From Staphylotrichum longicolle (Eukaryota > Ascomycota > Sordariomycetes > Sordariales > Chaetomiaceae): DNA of 64,000 nucleotides. The stretch covers positions 3,286,001 to 3,350,000 of the forward strand of contig JAHCVI010000001.1 in the NCBI GenBank assembly GCA_019096155.1, written 5' to 3'. The notes beneath the pieces were generated by a model. The model had not been told where the DNA came from, made no database searches, and saw nothing but the letters and a program-made list of their open reading frames with translations. The translations under genes and the position numbers were made by a program. Below are positions 11,685 through 22,026 of the stretch, one piece after another (positions within the stretch are counted from its first letter, which is position 1; every line of letters begins with the position of its first letter).

Positions 11685-11963
11685 GATGGGTCGCGTCTGT
11701 CTTTGGGGGTATCTGGGAAAGAAAAGCTGCAAGGCGTTCTCTAATGCGCGACCAGGAACTGCAAGGTGATGACGATTGCTCCGGAACTGATCCGATGTCG
11801 CCCGGACTGTCTCAGTTTCTCCGCTTCTTCTGGTGCACTTTGGGTTCGGCAACTGCGCGCTGGGGTTCCCCTTTGGCTATGTCAGCCCACGGATTTGTTT
11901 ACTTTGCGACGGGCGCCGCGCCTGTCTATGGTCGCAACCAGCCTCCCGGGGACTGGTCCGTTG

Positions 11964-12487
11964 ATTGGGCGGAATGATTGGGTGGGCGCGTCTGGGAAGG
12001 GGAGCGAATGGGTGGAGTTCAAAAGGTTGTTTGAACGACTCGCCTGACCGAGGACGCGAGCCACTCAGCTCTCGTTGCGAGCGGTATGAGATGATTGGTG
12101 AGATTTGAAGGGGCGGATTGGTGGAAGCTCAAGGCTTCATGAAATGAGAGCAATGGCGCAGCAAAAGCAGCGGGCGGCGAAAGACAGAGACGGAATTTTG
12201 TCAAACGTACCTTACACGAAGCTCTCACGATGCGGGACTTGGATGGGAAACGCTCACGTTCTTGAGAAATCGGGGAAGCGGTGATTTGTGCAAGCGGTCA
12301 GTCAGCTTCGGAAAGGTTGGGCAGCAGCGTGGGCGGACAGCAGGCTGTGGCGCAGGTCCCTGGCGTCCCTGCCCAAGCGACACGCGGGGATTGGCTGCCT
12401 TTTATGGGTATTTTCCGAAGCTGCCCAACCGCTGCCAACTGGCGCCTCTCCAGCCTCACCTTGTTGCCCTATGACGGCATAGCCAAT
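11964..12487. promoter_or_regulatory. Cluster of six CCAAT boxes between HapE and FCF2
   Basis: ATTGG (CCAAT on the other strand) occurs at 11964, 11977, 12094, 12117 and 12390, and CCAAT itself at 12483. All five ATTGG copies read GATTGG, that is CCAATC, and the first three read TGATTGG, that is CCAATCA, a form favoured by the fungal CCAAT-binding complex. The first two are 13 bp apart. The cluster lies 280-800 bp upstream of HapE, a subunit of the complex that binds this motif, which suggests autoregulation. The motifs are seen; binding is inferred. Confidence 0.55.
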
Positions 12488-12799
12488 GAAAGCTGGGCAT
12501 GACGGGTCTGAGACCCGGGGCCCATCCCTGCTCCAGGATCGACCTGACGGGACGGGACTGGGAGCTGGCGCGCTGGGCATCATCGTTTCTCCTCTGCCGG
12601 GTGCACAGGCCCATAACAGCCACGCCGTTCAATAATGGGACCCACTGCAGTGGAACGCTGCATGTTGATGCCCCACCTGAAATTTCTCTTTTCTGGGATT
12701 TTTTTCCTCTGCAGCTCTCACCTTCGATCTTCTCGTTTGAAGATCCTCACCAATCTTTCCCAGTGCCTCACCCGGGACTGCTGCCTTGATCCAGGCACC

Positions 12800-13618
12800 A
12801 TGGCGGCCAAGTTTGGTTTGCCAGACGATGAGATCGACCGGCTTCTCGCGGAGGCGGAAGCTCGACTTTCGGGCAATGGCAATGCCAGCTCAGATGCAGT
12901 AGCTGCGGTGCCTCCCGCGAAGGCTCTGGCGCCTGTCGGCGCGCCTGTCGCGTCTCTTGCTGGGGAACAGACAGTTGTTCCGGAGAAGAAGTCCGCGAAG
13001 CTGTCGGTCCGGGTTCCCCAGCCTGTTCAGAAGAAAAAGGTACGCGCATATCAACCTCCTCACTCCCTCACCTGTCGATGATGAAAGTAAATCCCAAATT
13101 AAATGACGCTGGCAACATCCCGTTATGGGACTCGACCTGGCACCACAATGATTTCCTTTAAAGTTATAGTTACGCTGAGACACAGCGCTGCTTTCAATTT
13201 GTTTGAATTGCCTAGCGAGTTCGTCGTGCTGACTGGACACCAGGGACCTGACAATGCCGGCTCAGCCTGGTTCAACATGCCGCGCACCGACCTCACGCCG
13301 GAGCTCAAGCGCGACTTGCAAGCTCTGAGGATGCGCGATGTGGCTGCCATGGGCAAGCAATTCTTCAAGAAGGATTCCCGCAAGGACTTTATCCCCGAGT
13401 ATAGCCAAGTCGGCACAATCATTGCTGGGGCCACAGATGGCGTGAACGCCCGTCTGACGCGCAAGGAGAGGAAGCGGACGATTGTCGAGGAGATTCTGGC
13501 AGGCGACGGCGTCGGCAAGCTCAAGAGCAAGTACCAGGACATCCAGGAGCAGAAGAGGAGCGGGAAGAAGGGGCATTACAAGAAGGTTGTGGCTGCGCGG
13601 CGGAAGCGCAACGGATGA
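12800..13618 (+). CDS. fcf2: Pre-rRNA processing factor FCF2
   Basis: Two exons, 12800-13039 and 13244-13618, give about 204 aa. The N-terminus is MAAKFGLPDDEIDRLLAEAE. The Fcf2 domain in exon 2 contains AWFNMPRTDLTPELKRDLQA, then QFFKKDSRKDFIPEYSQVG and a basic C-terminus (KKGHYKKVVAARRKRNG). Family knowledge: Fcf2 acts in the nucleolus in early cleavage of pre-rRNA and 40S assembly. The start is chosen because it opens the only exon that splices in phase; an upstream in-frame ATG at 12635 would add a poorly conserved leader. The sequence between the exons (204 nt) has GTACGC at its start and ..CACCAG at its end. Confidence 0.9.
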
Positions 13619-14203
13619 AGGACGCCCAGCCCTACGTGCAGAGAACGATACGAATGTCGAACAGGACGACGAGGCCGACGTGGGAGCAACCTCGGGCACC
13701 ATGCTGCGCGCACCCGAGCTGCGCAGATCCCGAGTTGAAGGCTCGGCTACAGCTGGACCTTCTCGATGCCGCCGCCCCAAAATTGAGGACACGCTTCCGT
13801 CCTCGTTGGGGCCGTGGACGATATTTCACGTCCGCAGTGGAAATGTCAGGCAGACATCTGGGCCTGTGAGAAGTTGGCGCTGGAAATGGAAAGACTGGTC
13901 AGATAGTCGGAGAGCAGCAGACAGCACACGCATATGGGCACGGCTCAAGGCTGCCTGCGTCCTCGTATTTGGCCATACAATATAAATAAATGTCAAGCCG
14001 ATAACCAATTGGCCCTGTGTGAACCGTGAGCCTTTCCTGTTGTCGCCGAGTCCTCTCATTGATACAAGACGAGAGCAGAGTTGCGGACAAACGGCGCTTA
14101 TCGATAAGAACCCTGGCCAATGCCGCGCCAAAAACTCGGCTGAACCGTGAATCTGCAAGTGTTGGACTCCTCGACATCCACCGCGAGCAGGGCCACAGTA
14201 AGG
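13619..14203. other. Intergenic region FCF2 / uS10m
   Basis: This is the 3' flank of FCF2 followed by the promoter of the next gene. An ATAAATAAA stretch near 13981 could serve polyadenylation of FCF2. I see no gene here. Confidence 0.45.
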
Positions 14204-15279
14204 ATGAATCCGCCACGGTTATTACGGCCATTGCAGCCTCTCCTCCAGGGGCAACTGGTACGACTGGCTGACTTTAATTGCGGAAGCCGAGGATAGCTGA
14301 CTTTGTTGGTTATGACAGCCCCTCACAGCTCCGCGGTCGGCCGCGGTCGGCATTGCGCGTGCCTCGACCCAGCTTCGCACCTATGCTTCGGTGTGAGTAG
14401 CCGATGTGGCCGTACAATTTTTCGGGTTGCTGGCTCGTTACTGACTGCATCGTTGGCAGAGAAGCGCCTAAGCCCGCGACGAGGTCAGCCCTCTCTCCCT
14501 GTCCAAGCCGATTCTCCCGATCCGACGCACTCGACTCTACTACACCTCGAACCCCTGAATTCCCTCGCCAACCGAGACTGACAAGTTAGCAGCGCGAGCC
14601 CTGCCGACGACAAGTCCGCCCCGACGCGCGTCTCCCGCATGCCCCGCGCTCTCGAGGCGCTCTACCTGAAGCCGCTCCGGCGCGAGGCCGAGTACGGCGT
14701 GCCGTCCTGCGACCTGCAGCTGCGCTCCTACTCGGTGCGCAACCTCGAGTTCTTCTGCGACTTTGCCCTCCGCGCGGCCTATTACCTGGGCCTGCCGGCG
14801 TACGGCCCCGTGCCGCTGCCGCGCATGGTGCAGCGGTGGACGGTGCCCAAGTCGACCTTCATCTTCAAGAAGAGCCAGGAGAACTTTGAGCGCATCACGC
14901 TGCGGCGGCTGATCCAGATCCGGGACGGGCACCCGGAGACGGTGCAGATCTGGCTGGCGTTCTTGCAGAAGCACGCGTACTATGGGATCGGTATGAAGGC
15001 GAATGTGTGGGAGTTTAGCAAGCTGGGTAGGTCGTCTTGTTTTCGCGCTCAGTGGGACACACCGTGGCTGATGAGAGATTCACAGAGGTTGGAAAGGAGA
15101 TGGACAAGAGCGTCGAGCAGACAGAGAAGCTGCTGGAGGACAAGTGGGAGCACCTCGGCTACGTGGAGCGGCGGCCAGAGCACCAGAAGTCCAAGACGCC
15201 TCGCGAGCGGCTGCCTGCGGCCGAAGACTTGGAGGAGTACTTGGCTTCGGAGCGGAGGAGGATTGCAGGAGGCCGGTAA
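14204..15279 (+). CDS. rsm10: Mitochondrial small-subunit ribosomal protein uS10m (RSM10)
   Basis: The S10 domain is clear: QLRSYSVRNLEFFCDFALRA, MVQRWTVPKSTFIFKKSQEN, then RRLIQIRDGHPETVQIWLAF and GMKANVWEFSKLG. I built the 5' end from splice sites: exon 14204-14257 (MNPPRLLRPLQPLLQGQL), 14319-14392, a 24-nt exon 14460-14483, then 14590-15026 and 15086-15279. The result reads as a basic, acid-poor mitochondrial presequence (ARASTQLRTYASVEAPKPAT) followed by the S10 domain with no frame break. The nearest internal ATG (14639) would lack a presequence. Role: a component of the 37S mitoribosomal subunit. The domain is certain; the small 5' exons are an inference. Confidence 0.87.
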
Positions 15280-15718
15280 GCGACATAGCGGTGCAGTTGT
15301 TGAATTGTGTATCAGTATATTTCAAAGCCTGTCTCGTGTTGTACGAATACCGGAATCTTCTTCAGTCCCTAATACAGCGATGCACCGGGAACTGTGCCCC
15401 GGAGAAGAACCCACATGCGTCTAGCATAGATCAAAAAAGATTCCAAACCAATGTGAATCTTGAATCTTTTCAGACGTGTTGCGGCTGCTGCTCTGTGATT
15501 TCAGACCAGCAACCTGTGGGTGCGTTGAGCTTCGGCTGTGGTCATGCCGATTTTTTTCCCAGCGCATGCAGAAGCCATCATCCTCTTTTCGTCTCACAAC
15601 AAAGTGCAACGTTCATCTCAAAACGCGGGCTCAACAACACATAAACCTGCGGGCTGCTGGGTTGCGCTTAAACACATAAATTTTGGGACGTGGTTGCTGC
15701 CTGAGCCGTTCACTTTCA
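15280..15718. other. Intergenic region uS10m / mitochondrial TrpRS
   Basis: These 440 bases lie between two co-directional genes. I see only short spurious frames; this is presumably 3' UTR plus promoter. Confidence 0.5.
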
Positions 15719-17063
15719 ATGTATCGCAGCTGCAGGGCCGGGCGCAGTGCCTGGCGGCAGGTGGTGAGTGGCGCATGCCGCGCTCAACAGAGAGCAGCAA
15801 CTACATCAACATCAACATCAACAACATCGTCGACGCCGGCTTCAGGGTCACACAAAAATGCGGCCACCACAACAACGACTGGGGCACACTCAAATGAAAC
15901 ACCGCCGACAAACACCGACCGTTGGGATGCCGCAGACAAGAACCAGGGGCAGGATGAGGAGATCCCGCAGGTTGTATTCTCAGGAATCCAACCCACGGGA
16001 ATACCGCACCTCGGCAACTACCTGGGCGCGTTGCGCGAGTGGAAACGCTTGCAGGACACTGCTCATCCCGATACGAAGCTGTTGTTCTGCATCGCCGACC
16101 TGCACGCCATCACCGTGCCGCGGCCCGCCGAGGAACTGTATGAGCACAGGATGCACCTGATGGCCGTCTTGCGCGCCATGGGGCTCGACGAGAACCGGTC
16201 CACCATCTTCTTCCAGTCGGCTGTTCCCTACCACACGGATCTGCAGTGGATTCTGAGCTGCACCGCGTCCATGGGCTACCTGTCCCGCATGACCCAGTGG
16301 AAGGTGAGAAGGCGACAGACTCACCCTCGGACGACGCGGTGGCTAACCCAGCACACAGAGCAAGTTGCAACTGAGCGACAATACGACCATGGACGACCCG
16401 GCGGTCAAGAAGTCGCTCAAGCACGGCCTCTTCTCGTACCCCATCCTCCAGGCGGCCGACATCCTCATCCACCGCGCCACCCACGTCCCCGTGGGCGACG
16501 ACCAGCGGCAGCACCTCGAGTTCTCCCGCGAGTGCGTCACCAACTTCAACAGCACCTACAAGACGGACTGCCTCGTCGCGCCCCAGACCATCGTCTCCAC
16601 CTCCCGGCGCATCATGTCCCTCACCAAGCCGCAGCAGAAAATGTCCAAGTCCGACCCGTCGCCCAAGTCGCGCATCCTCATCACCGACTCGCCTGACGAG
16701 ATCCGGAAGAAGATCCGGGGCGCCACGACCGATTCCCTCGCGGGCGTCTCGTATGACCCCCAAACCCGGCCCGGCGTGGCGAACCTCATCGAGATCCTGT
16801 CGGGCTTCGACCCCGAAAGGCGCAGCCCGCAAGTGCTCGCCCAGCAGATGGAGGAGGGCTACAAGATCACCGACCTCAAGGAAGCGGTGACAAAGGTCGT
16901 ATGTGACGAGCTGGCCGAGGTCCGGGAGCGCTACCAGCTCTACGTCTCGCAGAACGACCAGCTGCGGGAGTATGCCGCCGTGGGGAACCAGAAGGCGACG
17001 GAGAGCGCGAAGAAGACCATGGAGTTGGTGAACGAGGCTGTGGGGCTGGGGCCGCTGCGCTGA
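15719..17063 (+). CDS. msw1: Mitochondrial tryptophanyl-tRNA synthetase
   Basis: Two exons, 15719-16303 and 16359-17063, give about 430 aa. The N-terminus (MYRSCRAGRSAWRQVVSGA) is basic and presequence-like. Class I signatures follow: the HIGH-type motif in GIQPTGIPHLGNYLGAL, and KMSKS in QQKMSKSDPSPKSRI. Also visible are FCIADLHAIT, HGLFSYPILQAADIL and VGDDQRQHLEFSR, which belong to bacterial-type TrpRS. Reaction: charges tRNA-Trp with tryptophan using ATP. The size and motifs match the mitochondrial, bacterial-like form rather than the longer cytosolic enzyme. A start further upstream is excluded because the frame has no ATG there. It ends VNEAVGLGPLR. Confidence 0.95.
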
Positions 17064-17713
17064 GGGCTCTCAGGCAGGGGGTAGTTCTGCTGTGTAAATG
17101 TACGATAGGTCCCCACAACGGTGTAACTTGTATAGTAAATATAGTAGACCACCACTCTACTGAATCGGATGGGTTGGAAATGGACAGGGCGAATCAGGGG
17201 GGCAGAAAGGAGAGAGCGGTTCGTGCGCCGACTCCCCTGTGGCCGCAAACATCGATGGGCCAAAACCGCATCGCACCACCCAGCTCCTCACCTGCTCTTG
17301 CTCTGATGTACATACCCAGACGAGGCATGTAGCACCACCATTCAAGCTGTACCATGTCACGCGCTCTCCCGCCCGGCTTCACGTCCAATGGCACGTCCAT
17401 TGGCATCCTTCAAGGAGGTAGGGACCTAGGTATCTCTACTCAAACGACTACCCATCCCACCCCACCACCCATCCTGTCCCCTCTCTTCCCACTACGAGAC
17501 ATACGCAAAATTCACCCCCCGACACGCCATCCAAAACTCCCTCACCACCTGGTTCGTCGTGCGCGCCCCTCTCAATCTGGTACATCCCCGTCCGCCATCA
17601 GCAAGGAGATCCCTTTGTATCAAATAAAAGGGAGTCCGATTCAAAAACCAAACAGACACATCCCCCCTCCAAAAAAAAGAGAGGAAAGGGGAAAACAAAA
17701 AAGAGAATCAAAC
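17064..17713. other. Convergent intergenic region TrpRS / Kap122-like
   Basis: 650 bases of 3' flanks. C-rich low complexity (17450-17560) and an AAATAAAA stretch near 17620 are the only notable items. No gene is supported. Confidence 0.5.
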
Positions 17714-20700
17714 TTACGCGACAACCCTCCTCACCCACGCCGCCCTCTCCTCCGCCCCAACCCTCACCTTGTCCCTCCCCCCGCCGCCAACGCCGCCACT
17801 CCCCCCCTGGCCACCATCACCATCACCATCCCCATTCTCCACGACACCGCCCGCCGTCCCCGCCGCGGCAGCCGCGAGCAGCCACGCCTGCGCCTCGACG
17901 CGCGTCGTCACCAGCTTCTTGAGCGGCTCGCACAGCTTGTCGAGCTCGCTGCGCGCCGCGTGCCCGGCCATGTTGCGCACCAGGGCGCGCGCGAGGAGCG
18001 GGCCCAGGTGGGTGAGGGCTGTGGCGATGGCTTGTTGGAGGGGCGGGGAGGGGGGTTTGAGGGTGATGAAATCTGTCTGTTTTTTGGTGGGTTTGCAATG
18101 GTAAGTATAGGTACTAGGTAGTATGGGGGTCGGCTGGAAAGAGGATGGGGAGGGGGAAGGAGAGGTGGGGGGGAACGTACCCAGAACTCGGCTGCCGCGG
18201 CCTTGGGGAGGGGTTCGTTGCCGTCCAGGACTTTGAGGGAGAAGAGAAAGAAAAACTCGACGAGATGGGCGTGGTGCGGGTGGAAGAGGACGTCGGGGTA
18301 TTTGGGCATGATCTTGTCGATGAAGAGAATGCCGTTGAGGGAGATTTCCGTGTCGGCTTCGGGTTCTGCAGGCAAAATTGTCAAAATTAGCCCCGAGAAA
18401 CAGGGGCAAAGGGAGGTATGTACATACCTGGCAGTGCCTGGAGGATAGAGATCACCCACGGCAGAAGCCTCGCAAGCTGTTCCGGCACGTAGACCTTGGG
18501 ACCTCGATAGAGACTCCCCACAAAAGAGCAGGCCGTGCTCAGCAGAGTCCCAACCCGCGGGGTCTCGAACCGCTGCTGGACAAAGTAGTCCGTGACGACG
18601 TCCGGCGCAAACACGAACGGCCCGGGCTCGGTCTCGGAGAAGCCGGCGCGCAAGATGTTGCAGATGATTTCCACTGCCTCGCCGCTGGCGTTGAACACCC
18701 GCTGGACTTCCACCAAGACATGCATGATGTTTTGTTGCAGGCCTGCGAGCCTGCTGTTGGCGTGCTGGGACGGCGGCTCGCTGTCTAGGTCGACCGGGTG
18801 TTCCTTGACGTCCTGCATGCCTTTCGCCATGCTGGCGAGGCATCTCATGGACCTGAGGGCGATCTGCAGGGCAATCTCCTCGGGTGGCGGCACAGACTGC
18901 GTACTGGGAGGGTCCAGCCCTCTCAGGAAGTTCGGTTGCTGGAGGTTTAGGATACTGGGGTCCGCCCGAAGTTGGACAGCGAGCTCAAAATCCTGTTTGA
19001 GGGTGTTGTAAAGCTCCTCGAACATGTCTAGTTTTTGGTTTTCATCCTTGATGGCTTGAATGATGGAGGCAATCGAAAGAACAATCCTCTCCTCGGCCAG
19101 CGAGTCGAGCACTTGACCGCTGCGGATGGTCTGGTAGTGCCTGATGAAGGCGCCGGACTCTCCAGTGAGAATCGACCGGCACGAGGAACAGAGCGTGGAG
19201 ATGGATCGAGCCGACGGTCCGCCGAGGACGGAGTCACCTACCGCGGCGAAGAGCAGATTCAGGGCATTCGGCAGGTACTGGGCGTTACGCTCAAAGTACT
19301 CGCAGTACCTCTCAATGAGAGCGAGCCCCGTCTGGCGAAGTCGTAGCGGGATGGGCCCATGGGCTTCGCCGAGCAGCTCAAAGAAGGGAGAAGCAAAGAC
19401 CTTGCTGAGCTCGCGGTCATAGTCGGCCTCGTCCGAGATACAGTCCGAGAGGGCACCAAGGCAAAAGGCCGAGGCCTCGAGCTCGGTCCAGGACTGGGAA
19501 GCAAGGGCTTGGAGAAAGAGACCGACAAAAAAGGAGACGAGGCTCATGCCTTCGAGAGTGAAGATGGACTGGAGCATGTCTGTGACGTCCTTTCTAGCAT
19601 CACCAAAAGCCACGCGCTCTGTCGAGTCCCACTCGGCGAACGCCTCGGCCGGAGGCCACTGAATCTTGCGCCAGCAGTTCATCACCACAGTTTTGAGGTG
19701 CTGCTCGGCGTATGGCTTCCAATTCTGTGCGGCCTCCTCGTCCGAGTACGAATCGTCAATCATGGTCTCGATGAAGGTAGACCAAAACTCGAGAGCGGGG
19801 ACAAAGATGGTGTCTTCGCCGACAAGATAGCCATCAGCGGCGAGGAGCCCGCTCAAGCTCTCCAGGAACCTCTGGGAGCGGCTGTCAGTGCTGTGCATGA
19901 GATCTTGCACCTTGGCGTCTCCGTAGGCAATTAATAAGAGGCCGAACGAGATGCCGTCTTCTTGGTGATTGCCGTGGAGGACACGCTGGTAGTGCTCAGC
20001 AGCCCAGGGGCTTTCGAAGAGGGAGGCGAGAGTGTCGTAGTGCTCGTCGGTGAAGAAGGTCGAGTAGTTGCCAAGGGCGTCGCTGAACAGCTCGGCGGCG
20101 GTCTGGAACAGGTTGGGGTCGGCGAAGCAGTTGATCGCCGGGCCAACGAGCTGTCTCAGGGGGGCCACCAGCTCCGGGATTGGTGACGCTCGCTGGGCAT
20201 ACAGGATCCAAGCCTGTTACGGTCAGTTCGGCTCATATGAGCACCGAATCTCTCGACGAGATTGGAGGCTTACCTGAAAGCAGCCGAGAGCATCTGGCTC
20301 GGTCTTCAGGTCAGGGGTGCCTGGCGGTGGGGAGAAGCCGCGGGCAAGCAAGCACACAACATCGGGCCCATTTTTGACAAGGCGGCTGTGCACCTGGACA
20401 CTAGTCTTGTCAGCTCGATTTTTGTGCAGCAATGCTGTGATGGGATACTCACAATTTGGGAGCGTTCATGTCGGTCTTGCCAACCTCCTCGACGAGGGTG
20501 GTAGCAAACCATATCGCCACCCTCAACTTGAGGCGGTCCAGCTTGCCGACCAGAACCTCACTCGAGAGGGCGTCGTCTAGGCTATCCAAGGGTGCTCCCC
20601 GCCCAAGATCCAAGCAATAGAGAAAGTGACGGACGCAGTTGGGCCACAAGTGGGAGAAGTGCATGAAGTGGGTGACGAGCGCAGTGCACAGCTTCTTGAT

Positions 20701-21156
20701 GACAAAGTTGCCCGCTCCCTCAGCAAGCGACCCGAGCGTCCAGCCGATGAGATTCTCGAGCAGGCCCTTTGCATCGTCTTCACTCAGACCAGCGCTGCTC
20801 CCAGTTAGATGTGCCGTTGCGTGTCTATCGGACATGAACACAAACATACCTGTCCCGGTTGAGCTTGATGATGAGGGTCAGGGCGGCGTAGAAGCGGATG
20901 TTGTCCTCGCGGTGAGCGATCAGGCTCTGGGCAAGCTGCCATCCCTCGGGCGACCTCTGCAGGCGATGCAGTACCTCTTGGATCTTCGCGATGGTCTCGG
21001 GGGGGTTTGGCTGATAGAGAGCCCGGATCAACTGCCCAAAGGAGTGTGAGCCGCTTCTTTCTCTGTTTGTTCTTTTTCATTTTTCCATGTTTGACAACCG
21101 CGGCCACTTACTGCTTCGACCTCTGCGAGGCTTGTCGGCAAGGGGAGCTGCTCCAT
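17714..21156 (-). CDS. kap122: Importin-13 / Kap122-type karyopherin
   Basis: Exon 1 (21112-21156) encodes MEQLPLPTSLAEVEA. Exon 2 (20850-21031), starting LIRALYQPNPPETIAKIQEV, carries the importin-beta N-terminal region (YAALTLIIKLNRD). Exons 20453-20794 and 20274-20400 follow, then one long exon from 20213 (AWILYAQRASPIPELVAPL) made of HEAT-like helices, then two C-terminal exons (EPEADTEISLNGILFIDKIM; TDFITLKPPSPPLQQ). Stop TAA is at 17714-17716. All junctions keep the frame, giving about 1,010 aa. A Gly/Asp-rich insert (NGDGDGDGGQGGSGGVGGGG) lies close to the C-terminus. Family knowledge: these RanGTP-dependent receptors carry selected cargo into the nucleus. The family is secure; the exact orthologue (Kap122/Pdr6 versus animal importin-13) less so. 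Confidence 0.82.
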
Positions 21157-22026
21157 TGTGCCGTCGGCAGTTTTGGATTTCTTGTTGTTGCCTCTAGCGA
21201 TATCCAGAGCTCGACTTAGACCAAAATGAGGTGCCCGACAACGGACCACAGGCAAGCTCCGGGGACTGAGCGAAACGGAACACAACGTCACTTCCGGGAA
21301 TTCAGTCTCATCGCACCAAGCGGAGTTTGTGAGTATCCCACGTCGAAATTTATCTGTTTTTGAGTTTTTTAGGACCGCCTTTTCGGGCTGGTTCTTGAGT
21401 CGGCGATTTCGTTTTTGAAAGGGTTGGAGCCTTGCTTGCCCTTCTTCAACGGGTTGGTTGTGGGTGGAAGCAAAGCTGCGACTGGTCAGAGCTTACTGCG
21501 ATCTGTGCCAATCTGAAAGCTTGAGCTTGAACCATGCGACAGGGTAAAATGGAAGCCAAGAGTGGGTAGGGATAGGCTGGGACACCCCGCGTGGGGCTCA
21601 GTGCAGGTGTCACTGCTGTGAACAGGGGGGTCGCGTGTGTTCATGCAGTTATCCGCCGCCATCTCTTTTGCTCATCCGTTGAAAGTATTCTCTGGTCTAG
21701 AAGCAGTGACTCCTTCCTCTACTCGCGAACGCATCACGGTTTGCCTGGGCGGCATGGACGGTTACCATGGGAAAAGGTGCCCGCCAGCAACCCGATTTGG
21801 CAGTCCCTGGAGGGGCAATGAATCTTGCCCTGGAAGGAACGCGGGCGGAAGTGGGGTCCCCTGCACTGCGACCGTCACCTTACCAACTTCAACCTCCAAT
21901 ACCCGCGCCGTTGCGGGACGCCCTCCATCTCAAGTTGCTTATTGCTAGCCCGACACTCTGCCCACTCCGTCTCGGCTCTCGCACTCGGGGCCGACACGGT
22001 CTGGTCCAACCATCTCTGGGTAACCC
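21157..22026. promoter_or_regulatory. Divergent promoter region Kap122-like / aminopeptidase P
   Basis: 870 bases between divergent starts. I found no gene or RNA. It likely contains both promoters. Confidence 0.45.

Noticed and set aside
16110..16832. 240-codon open frame on the - strand
   Set aside because: It is exactly antisense to the mitochondrial TrpRS; its Gly/Arg/Asp-rich composition is a by-product of GC-rich codons.
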